Shown: one piece after another, positions 24,701 to 35,102 of the stretch
How the letters are laid out: every line of letters starts with the position of its first letter
Position numbering within the stretch: the stretch's first letter is position 1
Assembly: GCF_014851395.1 (NCBI RefSeq)
Contig: NW_024041262.1
Span: 13,041,252-13,105,251, forward strand
Source of the DNA: Micropterus salmoides
Lineage: Eukaryota > Chordata > Actinopteri > Centrarchiformes > Centrarchidae
DNA length: 64,000 nucleotides
Direction of reading: 5' to 3'
Notes under the pieces: model-generated
Databases searched by the model: none
The model's input: the letters and a program-made list of their open reading frames with translations, nothing else
Told to the model about the DNA's origin: nothing
Made by a program: the position numbers and the translations under genes

Positions 24701-26803
24701 TTCCTGACGGACAGGAAGCTGGGAAAACATGTCTCTGATTCCAGGACCATCAACACCAGATCCTCCAGTCACCAGTCTGTCAAGCTCCTGAAGTTTGCGG
24801 ACGACACCACCCTCATTGGGCTCATCTCAGGTGGGGATGAGTCCTCCTACAGGTGGGAGATTGACCATCTGGTGACCTGATGCAGCCAGAACAGTCTGGA
24901 GCTCAATGCTCAGAAGACAGTGGAGATGGTTGTGGATTTTAGAAGGAGCACAGCCCCACCCTCCCCCATCATCCTGTGTGACTCCCCTGTCACCACTCTG
25001 GACTCCTTCCGCTTCCTGGGCACCATCATCTCCCAGGACCTCAAGTGGGAACTGAACATCACCTCCATCATCAAAAAGGCCCTGCAGAGGATGTACTTCC
25101 TGCGGCAGCTGAAGAAGTTCAGCCTTCCAGAGACAATGATGGTGCACTTCTACACCGCCATCATTGAGTCCATCCTCACCTCCTCCATCACCATCTGGTA
25201 CACTGCTGCCACTGCCAGGGACAAGGGCGGGCTGCAGCGTATCGCTCGCTCTGCAGAGAAGGTGATTGGCTGCAATCTTCCTTCTCTTCTGGACCTGCAC
25301 GCCTCCAGGACTCTGAGGCGTGCAGGAAAGATTGCAGCTGACTCCTCCCACCACGGACACAAACTGTTTCAGACTCTCCCCTCTGGCAGGAGGCAGCGGT
25401 CCATCAGGACCAAAACCTCTCACCACAAAAACAGCTTCTACCCGTCTGCAACCAGCCTCATTAATAAGGCCCGGGTCCCCCACTGACACTCCCCCCTTGC
25501 AAATGATACAAATGTCTCTGCACATGTAAATACTGTTTCATCTCTTGTCAGGCACAGACCTGGCACGTTGCACATATTTGTTGTTGATTGTAGATCTTTG
25601 TTGTTGTATATTTATATGTTGTCAGTTTATATATTTATATGTACACAATATTATCTTCCGATACGTTACTTCTGCATGGCACAGACCCAGAATAATGCAC
25701 ATATATATATCTGCAACATTGTTCTTCCATTCCATATTTATATATTTCTACATTTATTTATGTCAGCTGTGTGTTTGTCTACGTGTAGCACCTTATCATC
25801 ACAGCAAATTCCTCGTATGTGTAAAACACTACTTGACAATAAAGCTCCTTCTGATTCGGATTCTGATATCAAGTAGTAGTAGATAATTGTGGTACTTGCA
25901 TATACAACTCTGTACATTATTACATATATTACATGTCAAATATTAGATAAAAACTAACAAATAATTCAAAACTATTGGTGAAAGAAAACAAAAGTCAAAA
26001 CAAGAATTATTACATATCATTTGAACAAATTCATATGCTCAAAAGTAAGAAACCAGGAGGATTTAACTGAAGGAATACTTCATATGTGATGTTTAGTAGT
26101 GTACCAAAATTAGATAAACTTTTAATTCTAAGGAGACTTGTGCCAAATACTGAGTAATACTTCCTTACATCAAAACAATTGTCAGTTTTTACTTCTATTC
26201 TGTTTTATTTTTTTAGTAAAAAATACTTCTTAAACAGTTAATGTTGAATGAAAGGCCTCAGTTAGAAATATCTAACTTACACCTCATTGATATTTACCTA
26301 CTGTAAAATTGCTTATACATAATTTTTATGCAGCAATCCCATTGTCCTATATTGTCTACTCTTTCCACCTCTTTCCTTGACTTTAACACACATCTTATAC
26401 CTGACCTGCATACTTACTTAAATGTTACTTAAATGCAATGATAGACTTCTTAACATTTAGCATTAATCCCTTACTTTTCTTCCCTACATTACTCATTCTG
26501 TTTTTTGTCAGATATTAATCAGTTCATCTGTATAGGGAACTTTTCGCTATTTCTAAAACTTCTTGCCTACTATGTGTGCTTTCAAGATTAAAAATTTCCC
26601 TCTTTGACTATTTGTTTCTTAATGGAGTTACCCTTTTCATCCTTGTTTGTTGAGTCCTCCTCTGTGGCAGCAGTCATCTCCGTGTCCTGTTGCTCTGTGT
26701 TGCCGTCTTGCTCCTCTTTGCCAGCTGCAGGTTTTTCTGTGTCCTTCACACCCAGAGCCTCTAAGCCCTCTCTCAGTGAAGAGTCTGTGGCCTCAGCCTG
26801 CAT
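21800..26803 (-). CDS. pagr1: pagr1, PAXIP1-associated glutamate-rich protein 1 (4 coding exons)
   Basis: PAGR1 (PA1) is a nuclear subunit that pairs with PTIP in the MLL3/MLL4 H3K4 methyltransferase complexes. Coding exons, in order of transcription: 26803-26632, 22711-22378, 22284-22196, 22035-21800. Phases 1, 2 and 1 agree; total 831 nt, 276 aa. The first exon is Glu/Thr-rich (MQAEATDSSLREG). Exon 2 holds the conserved core: WELAYSDEEMED, then WMPPPAEIKRLYELLAKG and LPRRPPTPERTPSP. Exon 3 gives PPSPTEFDFDEEQ and INRRRTPG. Exon 4 gives SSARSS, KREARLDKVLSDMKRH and ILRTGRDLF, ending FSPRQRRY. These match PAGR1 strongly. The 3.9-kb first coding intron carries a Tc1 element and an LINE. A 5' non-coding exon probably lies around 27131-27290 (donor ATTCG|GTAATG on the - strand). 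The promoter is shared with kif22. Confidence 0.93.
22842..24358 (-). mobile_element. Tc1/mariner transposon in pagr1 intron 1
   Basis: Complete element, 1517 bp, flanked by the TA target duplication (22840-22841 and 24359-24360). Terminal inverted repeats are long and similar: 22842-22975 at left and 24224-24358 at right, each starting CAGTGCCTTGCGAAAGTATT with few mismatches, indicating a fairly young insertion. A transposase-derived frame lies between them on the - strand, in the same direction as pagr1. The intact ends mean it could still be mobilised in trans, but its own enzyme is broken. Confidence 0.95.
22986..23973 (-). pseudogene. Inactive Tc1 transposase gene
   Basis: The frame from 23973 to 22999 gives 324 residues: an N-terminal paired-like helix-turn-helix DNA-binding region (about residues 1-110, with LNIPKSTVQAII and the GRPSKLSAHTRRR linker) and a DDE domain. 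The first two catalytic Asp are visible (D149 in VLWSDETK, D238 in FQQDNDPKH). Where the family has the third acidic residue, in a PIEN-type segment after SPDLN, this copy reads SPDLNLWKEL: four residues including the catalytic Glu are absent. Downstream, near 23055-23075, a single-base shift puts the usual C-terminal end into another frame (AKL, then YPKRLTAVIAAKGG, stop at 22986-22988). Both lesions point to a non-functional enzyme. Confidence 0.9.
24370..25876 (+). mobile_element. 5'-truncated L2/CR1-like LINE with decayed reverse transcriptase
   Basis: The + strand encodes the C-terminal half of a non-LTR reverse transcriptase: YRPVALTSVVMKSFERLV, DDAVNVAIHFILQHLD, LFVDFSSAFNTIIPALL, then LLKFADDTTLIG (F-A-D-D catalytic box), and after a stop VEMVVDFRRS, FRFLGTIISQDLKW, IIKKALQRMYFLRQLKKF. 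The reading runs to a stop at 25484-25486. Lesions: an in-frame internal deletion near 24755-24775 (TINTR joins directly to SSSHQSVKLL, so the usual PQG-containing segment is missing) and TGA at 24878-24880. The 3' end has AATAAA followed by CTTCTGATTCGGATTCTGAT, as in fish L2-type tails. The 5' end almost touches the Tc1 right end. Clade assignment is from memory. Confidence 0.82.
25877..26631 (-). other. Remainder of pagr1 intron 1, nothing recognised
   Basis: A/T-rich unique-looking sequence between the LINE tail and the pagr1 first coding exon. No repeat ends, coding frames or RNA motifs stand out. Confidence 0.5.
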
Positions 26804-27130
26804 CCTTCCTGCTGCTGCTGGTGAACTTTATAACCACAGATCTGTCAAACAGGAGCATTATGAAAAAAAAAGACATTTTAGTTACAAGTAAGTTAACCAA
26901 AGGCATGTGAGGTAAGAGAGCTAACGTTAGCCAAGAGTAATGTCATACCTATAACGTTTAACAGGTAACGATAGCAGTTAACTTTGCTGAGCAGACAACA
27001 CCACAATTAAACGTAATCTTGTCCTTATTTGACTTAACTAGCTAGCTAACGCCAGGCCTAAGTTAACAGTCTGCTATTTCTAAACAGTAAAGTACAATTA
27101 GATAACATACGTGCCTTAAATTGTCATTAC

Positions 27131-27811
27131 CGAATGTCCGGATTATCGTGGGTCGCTGGCGTTGTAGCGAAATGTTACTTCCAATTATCTTTCCCAGTGA
27201 ATAAAATCACCAAAGCGCTCCATGAGACTTGCTAGGGATAATACACGATTATGTAGAGACATAAACATAGCGCCATTTTGAACTAGAAGAACTGTGTGTG
27301 TGACGTTATGTTAGGTTCTGCTACACTGGGCATTCCCACCGATTAAACATCACATGGATAATCCACCGACTGCGCGGATAACAGACACCAGTTCCGGTGT
27401 GTGCGGTGGAGATCTACTGTTGGCACGACTTCCTGCGCATTGCGCAATCGCAAACAGGGCTGAGTGCACAACGGGCGGAATTTTAACAAACATATTTTGC
27501 CTCTCTATTCACGCTACTTGCTTATTTTAAAATGTGTAATAATGTTTATATATGGTTATATAGCATATTGTTGACTTCTATATTCGGTTTCAATGAGTAC
27601 ATATTCTAAATAAGGACGGTAGACGTCAAATAGGCGCCAGTGTTTCTGATTGGTTAATTGCCGTTTCCGGTTGCAGCGCTCCTCGTTTGAAAAGTGTTCG
27701 GTTAGGTGTAGGCTCGACCGCCATTGTTAAAAGACGGTGTTCGCAATGTTGCAGAAAGTGAAGTTTTGAGGATAGCAAAAGTTTTCTAGAAGGTGTCCAA
27801 AAACAATATCG
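27131..27811. promoter_or_regulatory. Divergent promoter and 5' non-coding exons of pagr1 (-) and kif22 (+)
   Basis: Probable first exons lie back to back: pagr1 about 27290 down to 27131 (donor GTAATG), and kif22 about 27700 to 27811 (donor GTAAGT). Both starts carry a YY1-like CCAT motif: CGCCATTTTG at 27271-27280 (CAAAATGGCG on the pagr1 strand) and CCGCCATTGTT at 27718-27728. On the kif22 side an inverted CCAAT box (ATTGG, 27649-27653) and a TTTGAA CHR-like element (27686-27691) precede the start; GACGTCA at 27622-27628 resembles a CRE. The CG content of the block fits a CpG promoter. Exact start sites are inferred. Confidence 0.55.
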
Positions 27812-28133
27812 GTAAGTACTAACCAAACATTAGTAATGTGAAACACTCGTTAACGGAGTAACTGATATTGGTAACGTTAGTTTGAGAAGTAACGTTAGCT
27901 TTAGCCTGACAGTAGCTAAATTAGCTTGTTAAATATGTGTTAACGTGTCTTAAGGCCATCGTTAATAAACTATCGTTCACTACTACAATGCTTGTTTGGG
28001 GGAAATCGAAATGTAATTTAAATCTAACCTTAAGCTCGTCTGTTATTAAACTGCTATTTTACGCACTTAAACGTTATGCTCTGCTAACTTGGCTAATGTT
28101 TTTATCCAGGCCTTTGTTTTTAAGAGCTCAAAC

Positions 28134-29167
28134 ATGGCTCAGCGTGTTGCCTTACCAGATGGAGGAAACAAGAAGACGTCCACGGTTCGGGTAGCGGTTC
28201 GTCTGCGGCCCTATATGGGCAATCAAGATGAGAAAGGCGAAGGACCCTGTGTCAGAGGCTTGGACTCAAAGAACCTGGAGATAGTTAACTGGAGGAATGC
28301 TACAGAATCGGTCAAATACCAGTCAGTGTCCTCAGCATAATTGAACTCCTATAATTTCTGAATGATGTATTGTTAATATATCTAATTATTGTCTAACAAT
28401 AAAATCTAAGTGTTGTGGATGTTGTTTCAGCTTCGATGTTTTTCATGGTGAACAAACAACACAGCAAGAGGTTTTCCTCTCATCAGTGAAGCCCATTCTA
28501 CCACACATACTGAAAGGACAAAATGCCAGTGTCTTTACCTATGGACCAACAGGAGCTGGTATGCTATTACATTTGCAAATTATGGACCGTAATGAAGTTA
28601 CATTCAGTCCAATTTCCACTAAACACTTATAGTATAAATGTATGTGAAAAGTTGGATTTGAGATGGGCTTACATGTGTGAACCCCTACAATTTATATTCT
28701 GAATTTATCAGATTATATACATTTTGATGTTTTGTTAAGCACTTGAGGCCTGTTTTTGTCTTTGAGACAATCTGCTTTTAAAGTTCACTCATTTGTACGT
28801 AGATTGCTCTGTCTCCTAATTAATTTTTTTCCCCTCTGCTAACTTTTCACGTGCTCTTTCATAGGTAAGACGCACACAATGTTGGGCAGTTCAGAGCAGC
28901 CAGGCGTGATCCCCCGGGCTGTCCGTGAAGTCTTCAATCTGGTCAAAGCTAAGGATGAAGATGAAGGATGGAACTACAGCATTGGCATGTCTTATTTGGA
29001 AATTTACAACGAGAAGGTATGAACTGACTATATACAGTTTACTGTGAGCCAGTAGTTTCTTGCTTTCTGTCCATAGTCAAGGAAGTGAGAGAAGGTTTTC
29101 ACCAGTAGTTCAAAAGACCTTGTTTAAAGAAGTCATATGCTTCTTGGCTTTTCCCTCTCCTTTATTG

Positions 29168-29214
<47 letters not shown>

Positions 29215-32200
29215 TGTGCATGTAATAAATTTGCAAAGTGAAAAAGTCCAGCCCAAAGGGAGTTTCCATTATTTTTATGGAAACCAAACTATTGATCATG
29301 TAAATGACGAAGTCAAAACCAGCCTCAGTTGTCCAACTACTAATACATTCCATAAATCAGCACAGAGTTCTTCATCTCGACTGCTCATCTCTCTATTCTA
29401 TAACCACTCCTTTTTTTATTTTATTAAAACCCTTCTCATAACTGTACTCCCCAACAATGTCCCTAAACTTTTCACTTTTAAAAACTTTAACACCTATTCC
29501 ATACAGCTCTGTGCTGCTTCGATTGTTGGTTGTCTTTCATCCAGTAGTAGTTTTGTTTGTTTGTTTGTTTTGGTTTTTTATAAATATTTTTGCAGTTTTA
29601 AAGATTCGTTGGTTATTTAGTCAAGTGCCATTTTATGTTTGAAGTTGTGCAGTCCATCAATGCTTCGTTCTTTCTTTTCTCTCAGGTGCTAGATCTTCTA
29701 TCACCCGGCTCCCAGGATTTGCCTATCAGAGAGGACAAGGACAAGAACATCCTTATCCCCGGCCTCACTCACACAACAATCTCCTCCTTCTCAGATTTTG
29801 ACAAACACTTTGTCCCTGCCAGCCTCAATCGTACTACAGCTTCTACCAAACTAAACCAGCGCTCCAGCCGTAGCCACGCTATCCTTCTCATCAAGGTTTG
29901 ATATGTATGATTAACTCTGAGAAAACGGTTCATTTTATAATTCTCTTTGAGAGTTGCTCTCTTTTGTTCACTGAACTTGCCTGTGCGTGGGTCTCCAGTG
30001 GATAGTCGAACAGCATCTTAAACAGGTTGTGGCCTCTGAGCAGTAGGCCAGGATTTGGTAGCTGGTGCTGAAATCAATTCTCTTGTAACACTCCCATTAG
30101 CACCCCCTGAGCTTTTTGGGAGGATTCTGCGAGAGAAACAAACAAGTGTCTCCTGTCTTTTTTCTCACTGACTTTGTCCTATTTTTCTAAATTCTTACTT
30201 TCCTTGTATCTCTGAATAATTAATGTGCCATGTTTATGATCAACTGAAAGCTTTTGCTGCCTGGCCTTGCCTCACAACTATTCATTTCTTTCTTCTCCTA
30301 CCTGTTTGTGCATCATGTCTGACCTCTGTTATTGCCCCTTTTCAAATCTTAATCTCAATGATCTAGGTTGTACGAACTCAGCTTGCACTGCCCCACAGAC
30401 AACAGACAGGAAAGCTGTATTTGGTAGATCTGGCTGGTTCTGAGGACAACCGCCGCACTGGCAACCAGGGCATCCGTCTGAAGGAGAGTGGTGCCATCAA
30501 CCTGTCTCTCTTCACTCTCAGCAAAGTGGTGGACTCCCTTAACTCCGGCACTGCCGTCCGTGTACCATACAGAGACAGTAAACTGACACGGCTGCTACAG
30601 GACTCTCTGGGCGGCTCGGCACACGCCGTCATGATCACCAACATTGCGCCAGAGTACAAATACTATTTTGATACCTTCAGTGCACTCAACTTTGCTGCCA
30701 AATCCAAGCTCATTGTGAACAAGCCCTTCACCCGTGAAACTGTGGCTGTGCCTGTACTGCCAGGTGAGGGGAAACTGAGTTGATAGCTTTTTCTTTCAGA
30801 GTGCTTTATAAGTATAGAAAGAAATGTAACGGGCAGAGGAGAGGAAGGCCAATAGGGGGCACCTGTGTCACATCCCAGAGGATGATGACTAAGAGTAAAG
30901 AGCCAGCTGTCTCTGGGCATGATGGATGTAATTTTAACATTTACGTTTGCTGATTAGATGCATTGTGTTAAATACATTCCTGATGCTGCTCTTCCTTCGC
31001 TTTAATTTAGGCAGTGCATTCTTAGCTGATGCTGTGCCATCTTCTTCTGAATTTGCTTTTCACTAGAGAATCCCACATACAATGTTGCTTGAGTGCGCTG
31101 AATACTAAATTGTTAATTTCCCTTCTGCCTCCATCTCCAGTGAAGCGGTCCAGAGAGAACCATGAGGCATGCGGTTCTGGCACTCTGCCACAGAAGAGGC
31201 AAAAAGAGGAGAGGAAAACGGAACAAGATGGTTCTTCGCCCTCTGCACTTCAGAGGTTAAAAACCACACAGACTGATTATTTATCAGACTTACAACTGTG
31301 ATGTTTGACTGTGAAAACAATGCCTGTGCATCCGCCCAAAGCTGCCATATCAAACTCTATGCATTGCTCCCATCAGCTGCTGTGACTTCTGGGATCTGAG
31401 ATGCAAGCATTGCTTTCTTGTTGTCTACCTACTTTTTCTCTGCCTTGATTTGCTTGTGTGCATCTCTTTCAGCCTGTCAGAACCATCTGTGATGGACAGA
31501 CTTATAGCTCTGGAGAAGCTGATGATGAACTGCCAGGACAAAGATAGACTCGACATGCTGAAAGATGTGGCCCAGTCTCGCAAGGAGATCCAGGTGAAAA
31601 CACACATGAGAACTTGGGTTTATCTACTTGCATGACTGCAGGGTTCCCGCTGCTCCTTAAAAGGTCTTAAATTGAAATCAGGGAAATTAACATTAAGGTC
31701 TTAAATTTACCGTAAATTTGCTGTAGGTATTAAATTTACAGATGGTACATTTAAGGCTGGTGGAGAAATTGTCACCCACAGTAACCTAAAACGCCTAATT
31801 AGCATGTATTTGTATGATTTTCTTTAAGTAATTGACAATGCGAGACCCCACCATTAATATAACTCATGTTATGTTTACGTTAGCTGCAGACGTTGACGTC
31901 TGGCTGCATCGTCAGTCGTGGCTGCAAAATTGGGAGACGCAAGTTAAAATGGTTGGCGGAAGATCCGTTCTGTCTAGCTCAAACAGCTGTAGCCTACATC
32001 ACATCCACCTCTCATTTCTAAAGTAGGCCTCTGTCTTTCACCGTAAATAGTTTACCTCTATGGATTATCCATGTTTACCTCTCTTTAGCCTGTGTATTAG
32101 CTCGGCCGGAAAGTGAAAGTGAAACTCAAGTTCGATCTGGCATCGTTTTCTTGCTACCTTTCTTTGTGTAAATTACACTTTTCTGTTGTTTTAGTAGTTT

Positions 32201-35102
32201 ATCTTGTTTAACACAGCTGTGTATGAGTGAGGGCTGGCCAATATGGACCAAAATAGTTAAATCATTATTTAATCATTTTTATTATAAGGGTGATTATTTG
32301 CTGCTCAAGAAACCAGATGGTGCAAGTGGAAAAATGCATTTCAGTCCCTTTTCCTCAACAGAATAAATATCTTGATAGAAAAGAGTTAATTCATTTGTGA
32401 TTCAAATTACAATAATTACCATTATTGATTTATTGCCCAGCCCTAGTTCACGTTCACAAACGAACACGATCAGTTGACCAAATCAGATCACCAAAAACCT
32501 GAGCATGATCAATAATTGGCACTGTTTGAGCACAACACTGACTGGACACGCTGTCTAGGCTCCTGTCTGCACTGTCAGACTTTTGGATTTTATTTGCAGA
32601 AGACTGTGACCAGTAGATATTTCTGCCCAAGTAGTTGTTGTATGTGGATAGACAACGCATTTGCATCCATGCGGTCACGGTGTCCCTGACCACCTCCAGA
32701 GGTCGTTTCGCTGATTGGATCACAATCTGTCCTGTGTCTCGGTGCATTTACACATGTACTTTCATGTGGTCAAGTGCTACCCGATCACAGTCTGATCACC
32801 CAAAATACATTTTAATGCCAGGTGTAAACGGCCTCTATGTTCCCCGATTCAGGATATGCAAAGTCATTCACCTGCGGTGAAAATAAAACTGCCAAATATG
32901 ACATTGCGTCGTTCATTAAGGGATCAAACGCGTGTCTCTTTTCTATCAAAGATGCAAGAATCCTGGACTGATGGAAACACCCTTTTTTGTGTCTTCTGTA
33001 TGTGATTTGCCCGATGCTGTTAAGGTTGGATCTTTATACCGATTGATTAACTCTTCATGGATATTTGAGCCAATGTCACAACTATTTTCTTTATTTCCCC
33101 TACCCCCCCCCCCCCCACCCCCAGGAGCTCAAAGAAAAGCAGAAGGAGTTTGAAAGCAAGGCAATGCTATTCAGCCGCCTGGCTGGAGGAAAGCCTGGTG
33201 CCAAACAGGAGCCTGACTTCAAGAACAACCTGGCTCCCCTGCATAGAAAACACTCAATTGCCACAAAACCCAATAAGCAGCAGGCTGTGGTCCAACCCCT
33301 TCAAGGTCAGTCAGAAATGCTTGTTGTGTGATTTCTTACTTATTCACATTTAAGTTAAAGTTGTAGGAATTTAGAATTTAGCTGACAGTCTAACAAAATG
33401 ATTGCAATGTTAGACTCCTATAATCCAGTGGAAAAGAATGCAAAGAACCACCATATTAAGACTATAGAAGTATCAGATACTGCAGTGTTTAAATTGCTGT
33501 TGAATGAGAAAGTGGGGGGGGATGACCTTGGATAACCCCCCCCCCCCCCCCCCCCCCGATTTTCATGCTTTCCTAAAGAGTAGTCACTCACTAATTCTGT
33601 CATGTTGAATCACTGGAGCTGTTGATGAGCTGCAATGTGATACAAGAACTCAGTCTACAATACCGGAGTCAGAATATATCAAATGACGATGAGGTGGAAT
33701 TATTTTTACACCCCTCTGCAGTTTGAGTGAGCCAGATTACTCCCCAGTACCTGTCTCATGCGTTTGGCTTTGAAATGGCACTAAAACCCAAAATATAAAA
33801 ACTTTGGACCGTTTCAATTCAAAATTTGAGAATATTTCCCTGTAAAGACATTGTTGTAATTTGTATCATTAAATGCACTTCAGTTAACATTGTGTTTCCT
33901 TCCAACCAGTGTCCCAGCTCCAGCCACTTCAGCAGCTTGCGATCGTCAAAAAACAGTCCGTCTGCGTCAAAAAAGAAAAGCTTCCAGACCAGGTTGAGGT
34001 CAGCATCCGAGCCTTGCCTGGGCTGTGCTTAGCTTGACACATCTGCAGAATTGCAAGCATCAGAAACGAGCTGACGTGCATTAGCTTCAATTTGTTTTTA
34101 CTACAGACACTGCAAGATCTCACATTTATTAGGTCAAAATTGGCCTCCTTCTCAGGCCAGTATGGACAAATGGATGTTAACAGTTAAAATGGAATTTCAT
34201 GTACTTTATATTTTCTATAATTGTGTAAAATGCCACAAATGGTCAGATCATCTTTTCTTTTAAAACTTTTATATTGTATTTCTCTCTCAGCCTCCAGATG
34301 GTAAAGAGAACATTAATACGAATGGCTGGGAGTCCCAACTCGACACATCGGTGCTGGAGCAGTCCAGACATAAAAATCCTGCAGGTTCTCAACACCGGCT
34401 CCCTCAAAGAGCTGAAGGGTCTGCAGCAGATCGGTGACAAGAAGGCAAAGCTCATCTTGGGCTGGAGAGAGATCCATGGTCACTTCACAAAGGTTGTTAG
34501 AGAAAACGTCGCGCTGAGATCATGTTTTAGCATGTAACTCAACCCACACAACCATACCTTGTCCTTTCTGGAGAGGCTTTACTTGTGGTGACTTTATGTA
34601 TGATTTGTTTTGCAGTTAGAAGATCTGGGAAAAGTTGAGGGTATGACAGAAAAGAGGTTTTCCTCCTTCATGAAGGTAAGCCACATTTTCTGAAATATTT
34701 GTACTTTTGTAGCCATGTTAGCAGAATGGGTCACCACAAGGTTGACATTTGTGGTCTTCATTAAAATATCTCAAACTATTAGCCATGAAATTAGTTTGAG
34801 ACAGATGTTTTCCACTGTATCTTTAGAGATCCTGTGACTTTTAATCTAGCGCCATCATCAGGTCAGAAAACTGTTGATATTCCCATCAGCCTTAGCAGTT
34901 TATATTTGATAAGTAGCAAATGTTAGCATTTAGCTTAAAGCTCCATTGTGTCTGCAGCGTGTCTGTAGGCTCTTGTTCAGGCAGGAGGATGGCTTGTATT
35001 AGCACATTATGTAGCTTTAGAGAGGGTCTTGCTTTTAACTCTGCGCTAATGTGTTTTTTGTTTTTTTTTCAGGCAAACATCCTGAGTGCCATGGGGAAAT
35101 GA
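28134..35102 (+). CDS. kif22: kif22 (Kid), chromokinesin, 12 coding exons with an apparent frameshift in exon 11
   Basis: Kinesin-10 motor that binds chromosome arms and pushes them toward the metaphase plate. Coding exons: 28134-28321, 28431-28558, 28865-29016, 29686-29895, 30367-30763, 31141-31255, 31473-31593, 33125-33305, 33910-33992, 34291-34492, 34616-34675, 35073-35102 (numbered 2-13 because exon 1, ending 27811, is non-coding; the shifted exon is the tenth coding exon, here called exon 11). The motor domain fills roughly residues 20-340, with Walker A GPTGAGKT, switch I NQRSSRSH and switch II DLAGSED. A Lys/Glu-rich region and helix-hairpin-helix DNA-binding tail (LKGLQQIGDKKAKLI, then VEDLGKVEGM and KANILSAMGK) follow. 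Exon 11 is 202 nt although both flanking introns are phase 0; the frame changes at an A5 run (34372-34376), and read literally the protein stops at TGA 34435-34437. About 621 aa if the shift is a sequence error. Confidence 0.92.
29172..29210. repeat. (TA)n microsatellite in a kif22 intron
   Basis: About 39 bases of perfect alternating TA in the intron 29017-29685. Confidence 0.9.
31635..31790 (+). repeat. Dispersed repeat in kif22 intron 31594-33124
   Basis: GGGTTCCCGCTGCTCCTTAA, then AAGGTCTTAAATT and AAGGTCTTAAATTTACCG with GGTATTAAATTTAC, resembles the start of a fish repeat that I recall as beginning with GGTTCCC and CCTT...AAGTCTT blocks. No terminal duplication seen; class unknown. Confidence 0.4.
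32230..32444. mobile_element. Short hAT-like MITE in kif22 intron
   Basis: The ends AGGGCTGGCCAATATGG (from 32230) and TTGCCCAGCCCT (to 32444) are inverted repeats; the 215-bp interior is A/T-rich with no coding frame. The terminus is nearly the same as that of the BED-finger hAT element at 55638-56172 (TAGGGCTGGGCGATATGG), so it is probably a distant non-autonomous relative. A clean 8-bp target duplication was not found. Confidence 0.5.
32450..32840. repeat. Unclassified repeat-like segment in kif22 intron
   Basis: The segment ends near CCAGGTGTAAACGGCC and has repeated GATCA-containing phrases (CAGATCACC, CTGATCACCC). I recall similar text in fish non-autonomous elements but cannot name the family. 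No conserved exon is visible. Confidence 0.3.
33103..33116 (+). repeat. Poly-C run (14 C) forming a kif22 polypyrimidine tract
   Basis: C14, then A and CCCCC, immediately precede the acceptor AG at 33123-33124 of the 33125-33305 exon, so the homopolymer serves as its polypyrimidine tract. Confidence 0.85.
33536..33557 (+). repeat. Poly-C tract (22 C) in kif22 intron
   Basis: Twenty-two C in the intron after exon 33125-33305; a G8 run sits shortly upstream at 33514-33521, so the two could pair in single-stranded form. Confidence 0.9.
34372..34376 (+). other. A5 homopolymer with apparent +1 frameshift in kif22
   Basis: Before the run the frame reads GWESQLDTSVLEQSRHK, which matches the KIF22 pattern W-x-L/S-Q ending R-x-K. 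After the run the matching text (ILQVLNTGSLKELKG) is in another frame. Four A instead of five would join them. The exon length (202) is one more than the flanking phase-0 introns allow. It could be a sequencing or assembly error, or a real allele that truncates the DNA-binding tail. Confidence 0.85.

Noticed and set aside
24455..25525. Long open frames on the - strand (105 and 232 codons)
   Set aside because: They are antisense shadows of the LINE reverse transcriptase, which has clear family motifs on the + strand.
34274..34537. Uninterrupted frame across the kif22 shifted exon, considered as the true reading
   Set aside because: Its first half (VKRTLIRMAGSPNSTHRC) does not resemble KIF22, while the other frame does up to the A5 run; exon phase also disagrees.
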